Source: Streptomyces sp. GESEQ-35
GTDB taxonomy: Bacteria; Actinomycetota; Actinomycetes; Streptomycetales; Streptomycetaceae
Length of the DNA stretch: 64,000 nt
Reading direction: 5' to 3'
Assembly: GCF_017948485.1 (NCBI RefSeq)
Contig: NZ_JAFFSX010000001.1
Span: 186,001-250,000 of the forward strand
The translations under genes were made by a program, and so were the position numbers. Positions 1-8,647 of this stretch are shown one piece after another (the first letter of the stretch is position 1; each line of letters starts with the position of its first letter). The notes under the pieces were generated by a model. The model was not told where the DNA came from and searched no databases. It saw only the letters and a program-made list of their open reading frames with translations.

Positions 1-2309
1 CCGTCGATGCTCTGGCCCATGGCGTGTACGGCGCAGTGCAGGGCCTTGGTGCTGAGTGCGCTCGCCTGGTCGGCTCGTGACTTCTTCACGGCCCACTGCG
101 GGTCGTTCTCCATGAGGCTGGGGCTGGCCCAGGTGTGTTCGGTGTAGAGGTCGGCCTGGGCGTACGCCTCGTCGGTACGGCACGGCGTGGTGGCCTTCGG
201 CCCGGAGGCCAGGGTGGCGAGTCTTTCGGCGGCGGTGGTCCGCGACTGGGCGCGCATCGTCTCGCCGGTCTCCGCGGACGACGAACCCGCGCCGTCGGAC
301 CACCAGTCGGTGTAGTCGCCCTTCTTCACGGGCAGTTGGTCGACGTCCTTCGACGTGGGATCGGGCCGGTAGCCGGAGGGCGAGGTCTGACCGTGGCGGG
401 TGGCGGCGTCCTTCTGGTAGCGCGAGGAGGTGGACTGGACCAACTTGGGCCAGCTGTACGTCTGGTTGAAGGAGCGCACCACGTCGGAGATGCCACTCAT
501 CGGCGGATTGCTGTCCTGCGCGAACATCATCGGGTAGACCGACTGCGGGTAGCGGGACGCCTGGAGACCGGCCAGCTGGTTGGCCACGCCGGACGCCAGA
601 CCGGGCACGAAGGACTCGGGGTGCGCGGGTGGCGGCACGGGGGTGTAGGGCAGTGGATTGTCGCTGTTGGCCTTGTCCGGGCGGCAGGAGTCGCCCGACG
701 GCCAGGGGGCGAGCTTGCACTTGAGGTCGGGGGCGACGTAGTAGCCCTCGTTGTAGCTGTTGGCACCGAAGAAGGTCAGGACCTTGCTGCCATTGGGGGC
801 CTGCCAGTTGAACAGGGCCGGCGCGTCCTGAGTGGTGTGCGGGACGCTCCAGCGGGTGGTGTGATCCGGATTTGTTCCGTTGAGCAGCAGTTTGACGCCC
901 TGTTGGGAGAGCATCTGAATGTACTGCGCGCTCACCCCCGAGATGTCGTCCTGGACCGCAGTGTCCACCGTGACGCCGAACTTGTCCGGGAAGGTCCGGG
1001 TGCCCTGGTAGAGGGATCTGGTGAGCTGTTCGGTACTCGCCAGGTCCTGAAGGTTGTTGTTGCGTCCGGCCGTGATCTCCAACTGACCGGACTTCAGGCA
1101 GCCCTTGAGCTTGTCGATGTCGGCCGGGGAACGGTCCTTGAGATAGTTCTCCACCATCCACGACTGCTCGATCATCCAGCGGAAGCGGGCCGCGTCGGGA
1201 TAGTCGGCCGTGGCGCGGCACTGGGCCACCGCCTGGTCGAGGTAGGCGTTCTGAAGTTGGCGCGTCGTGTCCTGGTCGTAGTGGTAGCCGATGTCCAGGT
1301 GACTGCCGGCCACCATGTCGATCTGCCATCGCCGCTGGTAGGGCAGGGAAAACGGATAGGTGGCCGAGTCGTCGCCCAACTCCGCCCGGATGTCCAGGCG
1401 GCCGGGGCCGGGGTATGCCGTCGGCGGGACCTTGATGCGCTGGGTGGAGCGCCCGGTCGGCAGCGTGTCGATGCGGGTCGCCGTCTGCTTCCCGCCGACT
1501 GTGGCGGTCAGCGTGGCCGGCCCGGCGGCGGCGGTATTGTCCACGGACACGTCGACGAGTTGCCGATCGGACCCGTGGTCGCGGACGAACAACGGTGTCG
1601 GCTCGGTGGCCAGGACATGCACCGGACCGAGCCGGTCAGGGGCCGGCGCCAGCGACAGTGCGTCGTAGACGCTCCACGAGCCCTTGACGTTGGTGAGGGT
1701 CAGGGTGTTGTCCCCGACGTGCAGATCCTGCTTCGGGACGACGAATCCCATCTGGCGCGGGTGCGTCATCGCCGAGGTGGTCCCGCTCGCGTCGCTCAGG
1801 CCGTAGACGCCGGCGCCGTTGCCCTGTGGTGCGGTGGCCGTCGCGAGGTCACGACCGTTGGACGCTACGCGGACCGACGGACTCTTCTGCGTGTCGAGCA
1901 GGTCGATCCGCAGCATCTGGTCGCGCACCTGATCGCTCGTCAACCGGTAGTGCACGGTGAACGGATGGGCCTTGTTCCCGGCCCAGGCGTCGTCCGGGCC
2001 GGGCTGGACGTAAGGCCAGTCGGCAGGCGTGTTCTTACCGACCGTGTAGTCGACGTCCGAGGGGAATGCCTTCGGGTAGTCCTTGTAGCTGCCCGGTGCC
2101 AGGGCGAAGTCCTGGTCGGACTGGTCGGCGGCACCGATGGTGAACACCGGGGCCGGCACACCGTCCTGCCTCTGCGCAACCGGCGGCGATCCCCCGGAGG
2201 CCGCGGCGGCTTCGGGCTCGGGTGCGAGCGTCCCGGCTGCGAGCACAGCCGACAGGGCCGCGGCCACCACGGGCATGCGGCGCCCTCTGGCGCGGTTGGC
2301 GAAAGTCAT
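1..2309 (-). CDS. Secreted GH38-type alpha-mannosidase with N-terminal PL4-like carbohydrate-binding domain (3' end beyond window)
   Basis: The reading frame starts at ATG 2309 and runs off the left edge, so about 770 residues are seen. A twin-Arg-rich N-terminus and hydrophobic stretch (residues 1-35) look like a signal peptide. Residues about 45-230 resemble the rhamnogalacturonate-lyase-type CBM domain (DYTVGK, DWPYVQPGPDDAW, a VGDNTLTLTN strand). Then come GH38 hallmarks: SHLDIGY around residue 337 (the HxD metal/substrate motif), FRWMIEQSWMV, and QDDISGVSAQYI near 454, where the GH38 nucleophile Asp sits. Family knowledge suggests zinc-dependent hydrolysis of alpha-mannosides outside the cell. 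It is divergent from a mannose-6-phosphate isomerase and a sugar kinase, which supports a mannose-releasing role. The C-terminal beta domains and final stop are not visible. Confidence 0.8.
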   Translation of the reverse strand, partial: MTFANRARGRRMPVVAAALSAVLAAGTLAPEPEAAAASGGSPPVAQRQDGVPAPVFTIGAADQSDQDFALAPGSYKDYPKAFPSDVDYTVGKNTPADWPYVQPGPDDAWAGNKAHPFTVHYRLTSDQVRDQMLRIDLLDTQKSPSVRVASNGRDLATATAPQGNGAGVYGLSDASGTTSAMTHPRQMGFVVPKQDLHVGDNTLTLTNVKGSWSVYDALSLAPAPDRLGPVHVLATEPTPLFVRDHGSDRQLVDVSVDNTAAAGPATLTATVGGKQTATRIDTLPTGRSTQRIKVPPTAYPGPGRLDIRAELGDDSATYPFSLPYQRRWQIDMVAGSHLDIGYHYDQDTTRQLQNAYLDQAVAQCRATADYPDAARFRWMIEQSWMVENYLKDRSPADIDKLKGCLKSGQLEITAGRNNNLQDLASTEQLTRSLYQGTRTFPDKFGVTVDTAVQDDISGVSAQYIQMLSQQGVKLLLNGTNPDHTTRWSVPHTTQDAPALFNWQAPNGSKVLTFFGANSYNEGYYVAPDLKCKLAPWPSGDSCRPDKANSDNPLPYTPVPPPAHPESFVPGLASGVANQLAGLQASRYPQSVYPMMFAQDSNPPMSGISDVVRSFNQTYSWPKLVQSTSSRYQKDAATRHGQTSPSGYRPDPTSKDVDQLPVKKGDYTDWWSDGAGSSSAETGETMRAQSRTTAAERLATLASGPKATTPCRTDEAYAQADLYTEHTWASPSLMENDPQWAVKKSRADQASALSTKALHCAVHAMGQSID

Positions 2310-2380
2310 GGGCCTCCTCGTCCTGGAACCCGGATCGGTGAAGCGCGGCATGGACGATCAGGGCGCGCCGGCCGCGATGG

Positions 2381-2394
2381 ATGTTATCGATATC
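2381..2394. promoter_or_regulatory. Probable LacI operator, copy 1 (mannosidase side)
   Basis: The 14-mer ATGTTATCGATATC lies 72 bp upstream of the mannosidase start and is repeated exactly at 2538-2551. It is a near-palindrome with a central CG, the symmetry expected of LacI-family operators. A LacI gene lies in the same cluster at 5325. Confidence 0.6.
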
Positions 2395-2537
2395 TCATCC
2401 CAATGGAACCCGCGGGAAGCGGTCAACTTTCCTCGACGGCACCAATGGGCCGCCATATGTGCAGCAGCAGGCGGCTTTTGGCCGAAAGGGTGGCGTCATC
2501 GAACTGCCGCTCAGGTGGTGGCATGTTTGGAGCATGA

Positions 2538-2551
2538 ATGTTATCGATATC
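2538..2551. promoter_or_regulatory. Probable LacI operator, copy 2 (isomerase side)
   Basis: Second exact copy of ATGTTATCGATATC, 37 bp before the isomerase start. In this copy TGTTATCGATATCA is palindromic at 12 of 14 positions. Two identical sites in one divergent promoter region imply joint repression of both transcription units. Confidence 0.6.
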
Positions 2552-2588
2552 AGAGCCGTCGTCGTTGCACGTCCACCAAGGAGTCGCC

Positions 2589-4307
2589 GTGTCCCAGCCC
2601 CGCCGCTACGAACGCCACCCCCGCTACGTCGCCGTCGGCGGTGCCGTACGTGCCGGATGGGCGTCCGCAGTCGAGGCCCTGCCGGACAGGCCACTGGTCC
2701 TGGCCGTCGACGGACCGGCCGCGCTGGACTGGCCGGTCCTGGCCGAGGGCATGACCGCGGCCCTGCACGCACAGGGGGTACCGGTCGAAGTGTGTGACGT
2801 ACGAGAGCAGTGGGACGAGCAGGCCGTACGGAAGCTGTGCGTGCCCGGGCCGGATGCTGACCCGTTCTTCCTCGAACTGGCCGAGTTCACCATGGCGGAC
2901 CTCTTCCCGGCGGGCATGCCCGTCATCACCCGCCCGTCATCCGGCGTCATGCTGGCCTTCGGCCCCGGTGCCGCACTGTGCGGCGCGGACGTGCTGTGGT
3001 GGGCCGATCTGCCCAAGCGGTACGCGGAGGCCGCCGTCACCCGCGGCGAACTGCCCGTCGGCGCCAACCTCGGGCGCCCGCACCAAGTCGGCGAACTGCG
3101 CAGCCTGTTCTACACCGACTGGCCGGTCGCCGACCGTCACCGCGACGCGTGGGCCGCCCGCATCGACGGGTGGCTCGACGTCCAGGGCTCCGGCGGCCCG
3201 GCCTTCCTCGACGGCGACGCGGTGCGCGCCACCCTCGCCCACCTGGCCGCTGGGCCCGTACGCACGCGCCCCTACTTCAACTCCACCCCGTGGGGCGGCC
3301 ATTGGGCCGAGCAGGAACTGGGTTTCGCACCGCAGGACCGCAACACCGCGCTGGGCTACGAGCTGATCGCCCCTGAATCGGGAGTCCTCGTCGGCGACAG
3401 TGCCGACGCACAGGTCGAGCTGCCCTTCCAGCTGCTGTGCGTGCTGCATCCGCAGAAATTCCTCGGTGCGGACGTGCACGCGCGCTTCGGCACCTCCTTC
3501 CCGATCCGCTTCGACTACCTCGACACCGTCGGCGGTGGCAACCTCTCCCTGCACTGCCACCCGCGCGAGCAGTACATGCGCGAGCGCTTCGGCTGGCCCT
3601 ACACCCAGCACGAGTCCTACTACGTGACCGCCGGCGAGCCCGGCGCACAGGTCTTTCTCGGACTGCGCTCCGACGCCGATCCCGAGGCGCTGCTCCGGGA
3701 CGTGCGTACTGCCGCCGCGCAGGGCACGGCGATGGACCCGTCCGAGCATGTGCAGGTGCACCCCGCCGACGCGGGACAGCTGTTCCTCATCCCGGCCGGC
3801 ACCCCGCACGCATCCGGGGCGGGCAACCTCGTTCTGGAAGTCAGCGCCACCCCCTACCTGTACTCGCTGCGCTTCTACGACTGGCAGCGCGTCTCCTCTT
3901 CCGGCGCGCCGCGGCCGCTGTCCCATGCGCACGCGTTCGCCAACCTGGACACGTCACGGCTCGGCGAAGACGTAGGCAAGGAGTTGGTGCCCGAACCGCA
4001 GCCGCTGCGGTCCGAGGACGGCTGGCGCGAGGAACTCATCGGCGGGTTGCCGGAGATGTTCTACGCCGTGCACCGCTTTGTCATCGACTCCCCGCAGGCA
4101 GTGGCCGAGGACGACACCGACGGCAGGTTCCACATCCTGAACGTCGCGGCGGGCGACGGTGTCGTCATCGAGACGCGAAACGGGCGTACGCACACTCTCG
4201 CGTTCGCGGAGACGATCACAGTTCCCGCCGGCGTGGGTGCTTACCGGCTGCGGCCGGTGGGCACCCGCCCGGTCACCGTGGTCAAGTCCCTGGTGACGCG
4301 GCCGTGA
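2589..4307 (+). CDS. Class I mannose-6-phosphate isomerase-like cupin protein
   Basis: The GTG at 2589 is chosen because AAGGAG (2578-2583) sits 5 nt upstream; longer reading frames start inside the operator. About 572 residues. The central cupin has the metal-binding NLSLHCHPREQYMRE segment, and LFLIPAGTPHASG marks the second half-site, both typical of phosphomannose isomerases. Residues about 10-80 (VEALPDRPLVLAVDGPAALDW) look like a P-loop-less nucleoside-kinase-type N-terminal domain found in long actinobacterial homologues. Role: interconverts mannose-6-P and fructose-6-P in the cytoplasm. It overlaps the ROK kinase by one base, so the two are translationally coupled. The substrate could be another hexose-6-phosphate. 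Confidence 0.8.
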   Translation: MSQPRRYERHPRYVAVGGAVRAGWASAVEALPDRPLVLAVDGPAALDWPVLAEGMTAALHAQGVPVEVCDVREQWDEQAVRKLCVPGPDADPFFLELAEFTMADLFPAGMPVITRPSSGVMLAFGPGAALCGADVLWWADLPKRYAEAAVTRGELPVGANLGRPHQVGELRSLFYTDWPVADRHRDAWAARIDGWLDVQGSGGPAFLDGDAVRATLAHLAAGPVRTRPYFNSTPWGGHWAEQELGFAPQDRNTALGYELIAPESGVLVGDSADAQVELPFQLLCVLHPQKFLGADVHARFGTSFPIRFDYLDTVGGGNLSLHCHPREQYMRERFGWPYTQHESYYVTAGEPGAQVFLGLRSDADPEALLRDVRTAAAQGTAMDPSEHVQVHPADAGQLFLIPAGTPHASGAGNLVLEVSATPYLYSLRFYDWQRVSSSGAPRPLSHAHAFANLDTSRLGEDVGKELVPEPQPLRSEDGWREELIGGLPEMFYAVHRFVIDSPQAVAEDDTDGRFHILNVAAGDGVVIETRNGRTHTLAFAETITVPAGVGAYRLRPVGTRPVTVVKSLVTRP

Positions 4308-5251
4308 TGACCCCGGAGGCTCACACCGCTGCGGACGAGGACACAGTGCCGGTCCTGGAAGTGGGCGGAACGCATGTGACGGCCGCACTGGTGACGGCGG
4401 ACGGCCGCATCCCCACCAGCATCCGGCAGGAGCTGAACTCACAGGCTCAGTCAGCCGACATCCTCGACACGATCGCCGGCGCGGCCCAACGCATCGGTGC
4501 ACCGGCGGGCGCGCGCTGGGGGGTGGCTGTTCCGGGACCGTTCGACTGCGTACGGGGTGTCGGGCTCTTCCGTGGCATGGGCAAGTTCGAATCCCTGCAC
4601 GGTGTCGATGTCGCAGCGAGCCTGCGCGCCGGCATCCAACCGGCTCCGGCACGACTGTGCTTTCTCAACGACGCGGACGCCTTCGCCCTGGGCGAGTATC
4701 ACGGCGGAGCGGCGACAGGCCACAAACGCGCGCTGTGCCTGACCCTGGGCACCGGTGTGGGATCCACCTTCCTCGAGGAAGGACACCCCTTGACGCAAGG
4801 CCACAACGTGCCGCCGGAGGGCCGCGTCCACCGGCTCACCGTCGACGGGGTGCCTCTGGAGGAAGTGGTGTCACGGCAGGCGATACGGGACCGCTACGCG
4901 CAATCAGCCGCGCTGTCCCAGAAGCATGCGGCTCCGGACGTACGGGAGATCATGGCCGCCGCCAGGGGCGGCGACGCGGCGGCATGCGCCGCCGTCGGGC
5001 ACTGCTTCGGAGCCCTGGGACGGGCCCTGGCACCATGGCTGTCACGCTTCGGCCCGCAAGTGATCGTCGTCGGCGGCTCGATGGCTGCCTCCCTCGACGT
5101 ACTCGGCCCAGCTCTCTCCGCGGGCCTTTCGGATGATGGCCGGCACGTACCGCCCCTGCGGCCCGCGCAGCGGCCCGACCAGGCTCCGCTGGTCGGCGCC
5201 GCCCACTGGGCCCGCTCCACGGCCACCGAACAGCAGCCGGTGGTCCCATAG
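4307..5251 (+). CDS. ROK-family sugar kinase
   Basis: 314 residues, ATG overlapping the isomerase stop (TGATG). The N-terminus has the VLEVGGTHVTAALV phosphate-binding strand, followed by FLNDADAFALGEY (with the catalytic Asp) and LTLGTGVGSTFL (adenosine-binding glycines). The CxCGxxGC zinc motif common in ROK proteins is absent; HNVPPEGRVHRLTVDG occupies that place. Predicted to phosphorylate a hexose. Next to a mannosidase and a phosphomannose isomerase, mannose is the simplest substrate, which is an inference. Confidence 0.8.
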   Translation: MTPEAHTAADEDTVPVLEVGGTHVTAALVTADGRIPTSIRQELNSQAQSADILDTIAGAAQRIGAPAGARWGVAVPGPFDCVRGVGLFRGMGKFESLHGVDVAASLRAGIQPAPARLCFLNDADAFALGEYHGGAATGHKRALCLTLGTGVGSTFLEEGHPLTQGHNVPPEGRVHRLTVDGVPLEEVVSRQAIRDRYAQSAALSQKHAAPDVREIMAAARGGDAAACAAVGHCFGALGRALAPWLSRFGPQVIVVGGSMAASLDVLGPALSAGLSDDGRHVPPLRPAQRPDQAPLVGAAHWARSTATEQQPVVP

Positions 5252-5324
5252 AATGGGCGGGATCCGCTCAGCCCCCTCAGGCACGCGACGTGGCGTGGGC
5301 ACAGCGAGAATTCGGGGACGTGCA

Positions 5325-6347
5325 ATGGCTCAGCCAGCCTCAAGCGGCGGCGCACCGACCATGCGGGACGTGGCCGCGCAGGCAGGCGTCAGCGCCATGA
5401 CCGTGTCACGCGTCCTCAAAGGGGATCCACGGGTCAGCAACGGCTCGCGGGCCCTGGTCCTGGCCGCTGTCGAGGAGCTGGGCTACCGACTCAACGAAAC
5501 TGCGCGCAGCCTGCGTGTGGGCGGCAGCGGCCTGATCGGTCTGGTCGTCACGAACATCGCGAACCCGTTCTACTCGCGGCTGACGCTGGGCGTGCAGGAA
5601 GTGGCGGGCGAGCACGGACTGCGTGTCCTGTTGGCCAATACGGGTGAGGACACCGACCGCGAGCAGGAGCTGGTGGACGATCTGTTGGCCCGGCAGGTCG
5701 ACGGCATCGTGCTGGTCCCGGCGGGCACCGGACAGGGGCCGCTGGCCCTGGTGGCCGCACGCAAAATGCCGCTGGTGCTGGCATCCCGCCCGCCGTTGGA
5801 CATCGACACCGACTGCGTCCTGGTCGACGACTTCGGCGGTGCACGGGACGCCACCGCACGCCTCATCGCCGCGGGCCACCGCCGTATCGGTTTCCTGGGC
5901 AATCCCCCTGCCCTGTACACCGGAGCCGAACGTTTCCGCGGCTATTGGGCCGCACACGAGGAAGCAGGCCTGGAGCCCGACGAACTGCTCGTACGCCGCG
6001 GCCTGCGCGACCCCGCCACAGCGCAGAAGGCGGCCCAGGAACTGCTCGACAGACCGGATGCGCCCACCGCCCTGTTCTGCACCAACAACCGGCTCACCCA
6101 GGGGGCCGTACGTGCCGTGCGAATCTCCGCACGCACCACCGCGCTGGCCGGCTTCGACAACTTCGAACTCGCCGACGTCCTGGGCATCCCCTTGACCATC
6201 GCCGCCTACGATCCCGACGAAGTCGGACGCCGCGCGGCCCGCATGCTGATCGACCGCATCCGCCCCAGCTCCGACCGCCCCCTTCCAGCACGACGCACGG
6301 TGGTCCCCACGAACGTCATCGAGTACGGGCCACGACACAACAGCTGA
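5325..6347 (+). CDS. LacI-family transcriptional regulator of the mannoside locus
   Basis: 340 residues from ATG 5325. The helix-turn-helix spans residues about 13-60 (MRDVAAQAGVSAMTVSRVL, then the hinge helix ETARSLRVG). A periplasmic-binding-protein-like effector domain follows (GLVVTNIANPFY, DGIVLVPAG, LAGFDNFELADVLG). It lies 73 bp downstream of the kinase, probably in the same operon, and is the natural reader of the paired ATGTTATCGATATC sites at 2381 and 2538. The ligand is probably mannose or a phosphorylated derivative (inference). An upstream in-frame extension to 5133 overlaps the kinase and lacks family similarity. Confidence 0.85.
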   Translation: MAQPASSGGAPTMRDVAAQAGVSAMTVSRVLKGDPRVSNGSRALVLAAVEELGYRLNETARSLRVGGSGLIGLVVTNIANPFYSRLTLGVQEVAGEHGLRVLLANTGEDTDREQELVDDLLARQVDGIVLVPAGTGQGPLALVAARKMPLVLASRPPLDIDTDCVLVDDFGGARDATARLIAAGHRRIGFLGNPPALYTGAERFRGYWAAHEEAGLEPDELLVRRGLRDPATAQKAAQELLDRPDAPTALFCTNNRLTQGAVRAVRISARTTALAGFDNFELADVLGIPLTIAAYDPDEVGRRAARMLIDRIRPSSDRPLPARRTVVPTNVIEYGPRHNS

Positions 6348-6594
6348 CCTCAACGAGATCACTGACACGCCGATGGACCCCTTGAGCTTGGCGTCTGACC
6401 TCGCTGCTGTTTCAAGCGGACGTGTTCGGTGAGGGTTTCGGCCCGTTTCGGGGTCTTTCCGGGTACAGGTCCAGGCACGCTGCTCGCTCAGTGCGACGGC
6501 GAGGTCTTCCAGGTACGTGCCCACGCCGTCCCGCCCGCCGGACTGCTCGGCATCGCCACGGCGGCCACCTGTTTCGGGGTTCTGCCCGGCAGGC
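6348..6594. other. Convergent intergenic region, no gene seen
   Basis: 247 bp between the converging LacI and response-regulator genes. No convincing frame, hairpin terminator or repeat was found. A minus-strand stretch near 6440-6530 keeps an open frame but matches nothing I recognise. Confidence 0.4.
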
Positions 6595-7254
6595 TCAGGG
6601 GTAGAGGCCGGCCCGGAAAGTGAACGAGACGAGTTGCGCTCGATCACGTGCGCCGACCTTCGTCATGGCCCGCACCGCATGCGTCTTCACGGTGAACGGC
6701 GACACCGACATCTGTGCCGCGATCTCATCGTTGCCGAGACCGCTCGCGACGAGAACGACCACGTCCCGCTCCCTGGGTGTCAGAGCGTCGAAGCGTCGCA
6801 ACAGTTCCTGGTCGATCACCGGGGGCGGGCTGTCGGTCATGTGACCGATGAGCGCGGCCGTCGCGGCGGCCGACAGCGCACCGCCACCGCCGACGACCTC
6901 GGTGATTCCGGCGACGAGTTCAGCGGGGCTCACGGTCTTGCTCAGGAAACCGTTGGCGCCCGCGCGAAGGGCGGCGAGAACGATGTCGTCCTGGTCAAAA
7001 GTGGTCAGCACGATCACCCGCATCTCCTCGGGTGGGTGCTCCTTGCGGATCCGGCGGGTGGCTTCGACACCGTCAATGCCGGGCATCCGGATGTCCATCA
7101 GGACCAGGTCGACGGGGTGGTCCCGGAGGAAGGGGACGACCTGAAGTCCGTCGGAGAGATCGCCCGTGACTACAAGGCTTGGGTCGAGCCTGAGCATTGC
7201 TTTGATACCGGCCCTGATCTCTTCCTGGTCGTCGACGATCAGAATCCGCGTCAT
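6595..7254 (-). CDS. NarL/FixJ-type response regulator
   Basis: 219 residues. The receiver domain has the acidic pair VDD near residue 8, phospho-acceptor Asp54 (VLMDIRMPG), Thr in VLTTFDQDD and the invariant Lys in FLSKTVSP. The LuxR-type HTH begins LTPRERDVVVLVASGLGNDEIA near residue 155. ATG 7254 overlaps the kinase stop by one base. It is the cognate output of the kinase; candidate sites are the TACTTC palindromes upstream of the operon, or sites elsewhere. Confidence 0.92.
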   Translation of the reverse strand: MTRILIVDDQEEIRAGIKAMLRLDPSLVVTGDLSDGLQVVPFLRDHPVDLVLMDIRMPGIDGVEATRRIRKEHPPEEMRVIVLTTFDQDDIVLAALRAGANGFLSKTVSPAELVAGITEVVGGGGALSAAATAALIGHMTDSPPPVIDQELLRRFDALTPRERDVVVLVASGLGNDEIAAQMSVSPFTVKTHAVRAMTKVGARDRAQLVSFTFRAGLYP

Positions 7255-8453
7255 CAGACGACGGCTCCCAGGGGGCTGAACTCCGCATGGACCCGGAATC
7301 GCCCGTCGTCACTGTTGATCGTCAGCCGCCCGCTGGAGGACTCGACGCGTTCGCGCATCCCCACGAGTCCGAGTCCGCCGCCCGAGCCGGAGCCGCGCGG
7401 TGAGTGACCGACGCGGTTCTCCACGGTGACGCAGATCCTGCCGTCGCGCTCGCGCACATCCACCGTTGCCGCCCCCTCTCCATGCCGGTAGGCATTCGTG
7501 AGTGCTTCCTGAACGACCCGGTAGACCGTCACGCCGACGCTGGGCTCCACGAAACCGGCGGGGATGTCGATGGAGGGATGGACGTCGAGGCCGATGCTCT
7601 CGAAAGAGGCGATGAGGCCTTCCAGGCCGCTGAGCGCCGGGGTCGGCCGGAGTGCCTCGTCGTCGGAGATGTCGTCTTCGAGGCGGAGGAGCGCGAGGAT
7701 CCGTTGCGTTTCGACGACGACGGTGCGGGCGCTGGACCTGGCTGAGACGAGGGCCTGCCGGGAGGCCTCGGCGTCTTCGGGCAGCCCGATCTCCGCGGCA
7801 CCGAGATGCAGGCTCAGCATCGCGACCTGGTGGCCGATGACGTCGTGGAGGTCCCGGGCGATGCGGAGTCGTTCCTCGGTCACCCGTCGGGTGGCTTCAA
7901 TCTCGCGGGTGGCGATGGCGCTTTCGGCCCGTTCCTCCAGGGTGCGCCAGTGCTCTCGGTGGATGCGCAGCGCGGCCCCTGTCGCACCTCCTGCGATGGC
8001 TGAGAAGAGTGCGGCGGCTCCCACGATCGCGCCGCCACGGAATCCTCCCAGCGTCATGAACGCCCCCAGGAAGAACGCCGCCACGATGCCGGTTCCGACC
8101 AGCGGCTGCTTCCCCCTGACGGTGACCGAGAACAGCACGAGCACCGCCATCATCCACACCGACAGCGGGTCGTGGCCCACCGCCGTGACGGCGAAGGACG
8201 CCGCGCTCGTCACGACCAGTCCCGCCCACGGCCTCCGCCACGAGAGGGCGACACCGCCACCGGCAAGGAGCACGGAGAGGGCCGTCGGCCAATCCGACCC
8301 TCGCAGGATCACTGCCACGATCTGGCCGGTGAACACCAGCGCGGCCACCGAATAGGCGACGAGGTGCAGCGCATCGGGGCGGCGGACCCACAGGGGTGCC
8401 ACGGGCCCGTCCTGATTGATCTGCGCCTTGACCATGGCCTGATTCTCGCCCAC
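7254..8453 (-). CDS. Membrane sensor histidine kinase (HisKA_3 type)
   Basis: 399 residues from GTG 8453; an internal ATG at 8435 is an alternative and neither has a strong RBS. Four to five hydrophobic segments fill residues about 30-160. The dimerisation/phospho-acceptor motif ERLRIARDLHDVIGHQ places the phosphorylated His at about 203. The HATPase has VQEALTNAYRHG (N box) and GGGLGLVGMRERV (G box). No extracellular sensor domain is apparent, so it may sense a membrane signal. It forms an operon with the response regulator and is divergent from the DUF308-like protein. Confidence 0.9.
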   Translation of the reverse strand: MGENQAMVKAQINQDGPVAPLWVRRPDALHLVAYSVAALVFTGQIVAVILRGSDWPTALSVLLAGGGVALSWRRPWAGLVVTSAASFAVTAVGHDPLSVWMMAVLVLFSVTVRGKQPLVGTGIVAAFFLGAFMTLGGFRGGAIVGAAALFSAIAGGATGAALRIHREHWRTLEERAESAIATREIEATRRVTEERLRIARDLHDVIGHQVAMLSLHLGAAEIGLPEDAEASRQALVSARSSARTVVVETQRILALLRLEDDISDDEALRPTPALSGLEGLIASFESIGLDVHPSIDIPAGFVEPSVGVTVYRVVQEALTNAYRHGEGAATVDVRERDGRICVTVENRVGHSPRGSGSGGGLGLVGMRERVESSSGRLTINSDDGRFRVHAEFSPLGAVV

Positions 8454-8469
8454 GTGTGCTGCGGCCGTG

Positions 8470-8485
8470 TACTTCGAATGAAGTA
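8470..8485. promoter_or_regulatory. Palindromic operator-like site, copy 1
   Basis: TACTTCGAATGAAGTA is an inverted repeat (TACTTC-N4-GAAGTA) just upstream of the kinase start. Its reverse complement differs from the site at 8552 by one base. Confidence 0.5.
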
Positions 8486-8551
8486 GACGGCGAGCCCGGT
8501 CCGGGCGATGGGGAGGGCAGAACTCATTCGATTCGAAGTGGATGGCAGAAC

Positions 8552-8567
8552 TACTTCGTTCGAAGTA
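8552..8567. promoter_or_regulatory. Palindromic operator-like site, copy 2
   Basis: TACTTCGTTCGAAGTA, the same inverted repeat 82 bp from copy 1 and about 80 bp before the DUF308-like gene. A degenerate third copy (8525-8540) keeps only the TTCGAAGT half. The symmetry fits a TetR-like or response-regulator dimer. Confidence 0.5.
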
Positions 8568-8647
8568 CGCGGCCCCTCCCGAGGCCGCTGAGACTCCTCA
8601 TCGAGGCGACCGCCTCACACCATCACGATCACAAAACGGGACACCCG

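Noticed and set aside
135..2537. 800-residue plus-strand open frame
   Set aside because: Antisense shadow of the GH38 gene; Gly/Arg/Val-rich with no motifs, while the minus strand carries clear family signatures.
3437..4306. Upstream extension of the ROK kinase frame
   Set aside because: Arg-rich text inside the isomerase gene; the TGATG overlap at 4307 explains the true start.
5406..6647. 413-residue minus-strand frame opposite the first LacI gene
   Set aside because: Antisense shadow; the plus strand has an intact HTH and effector domain.
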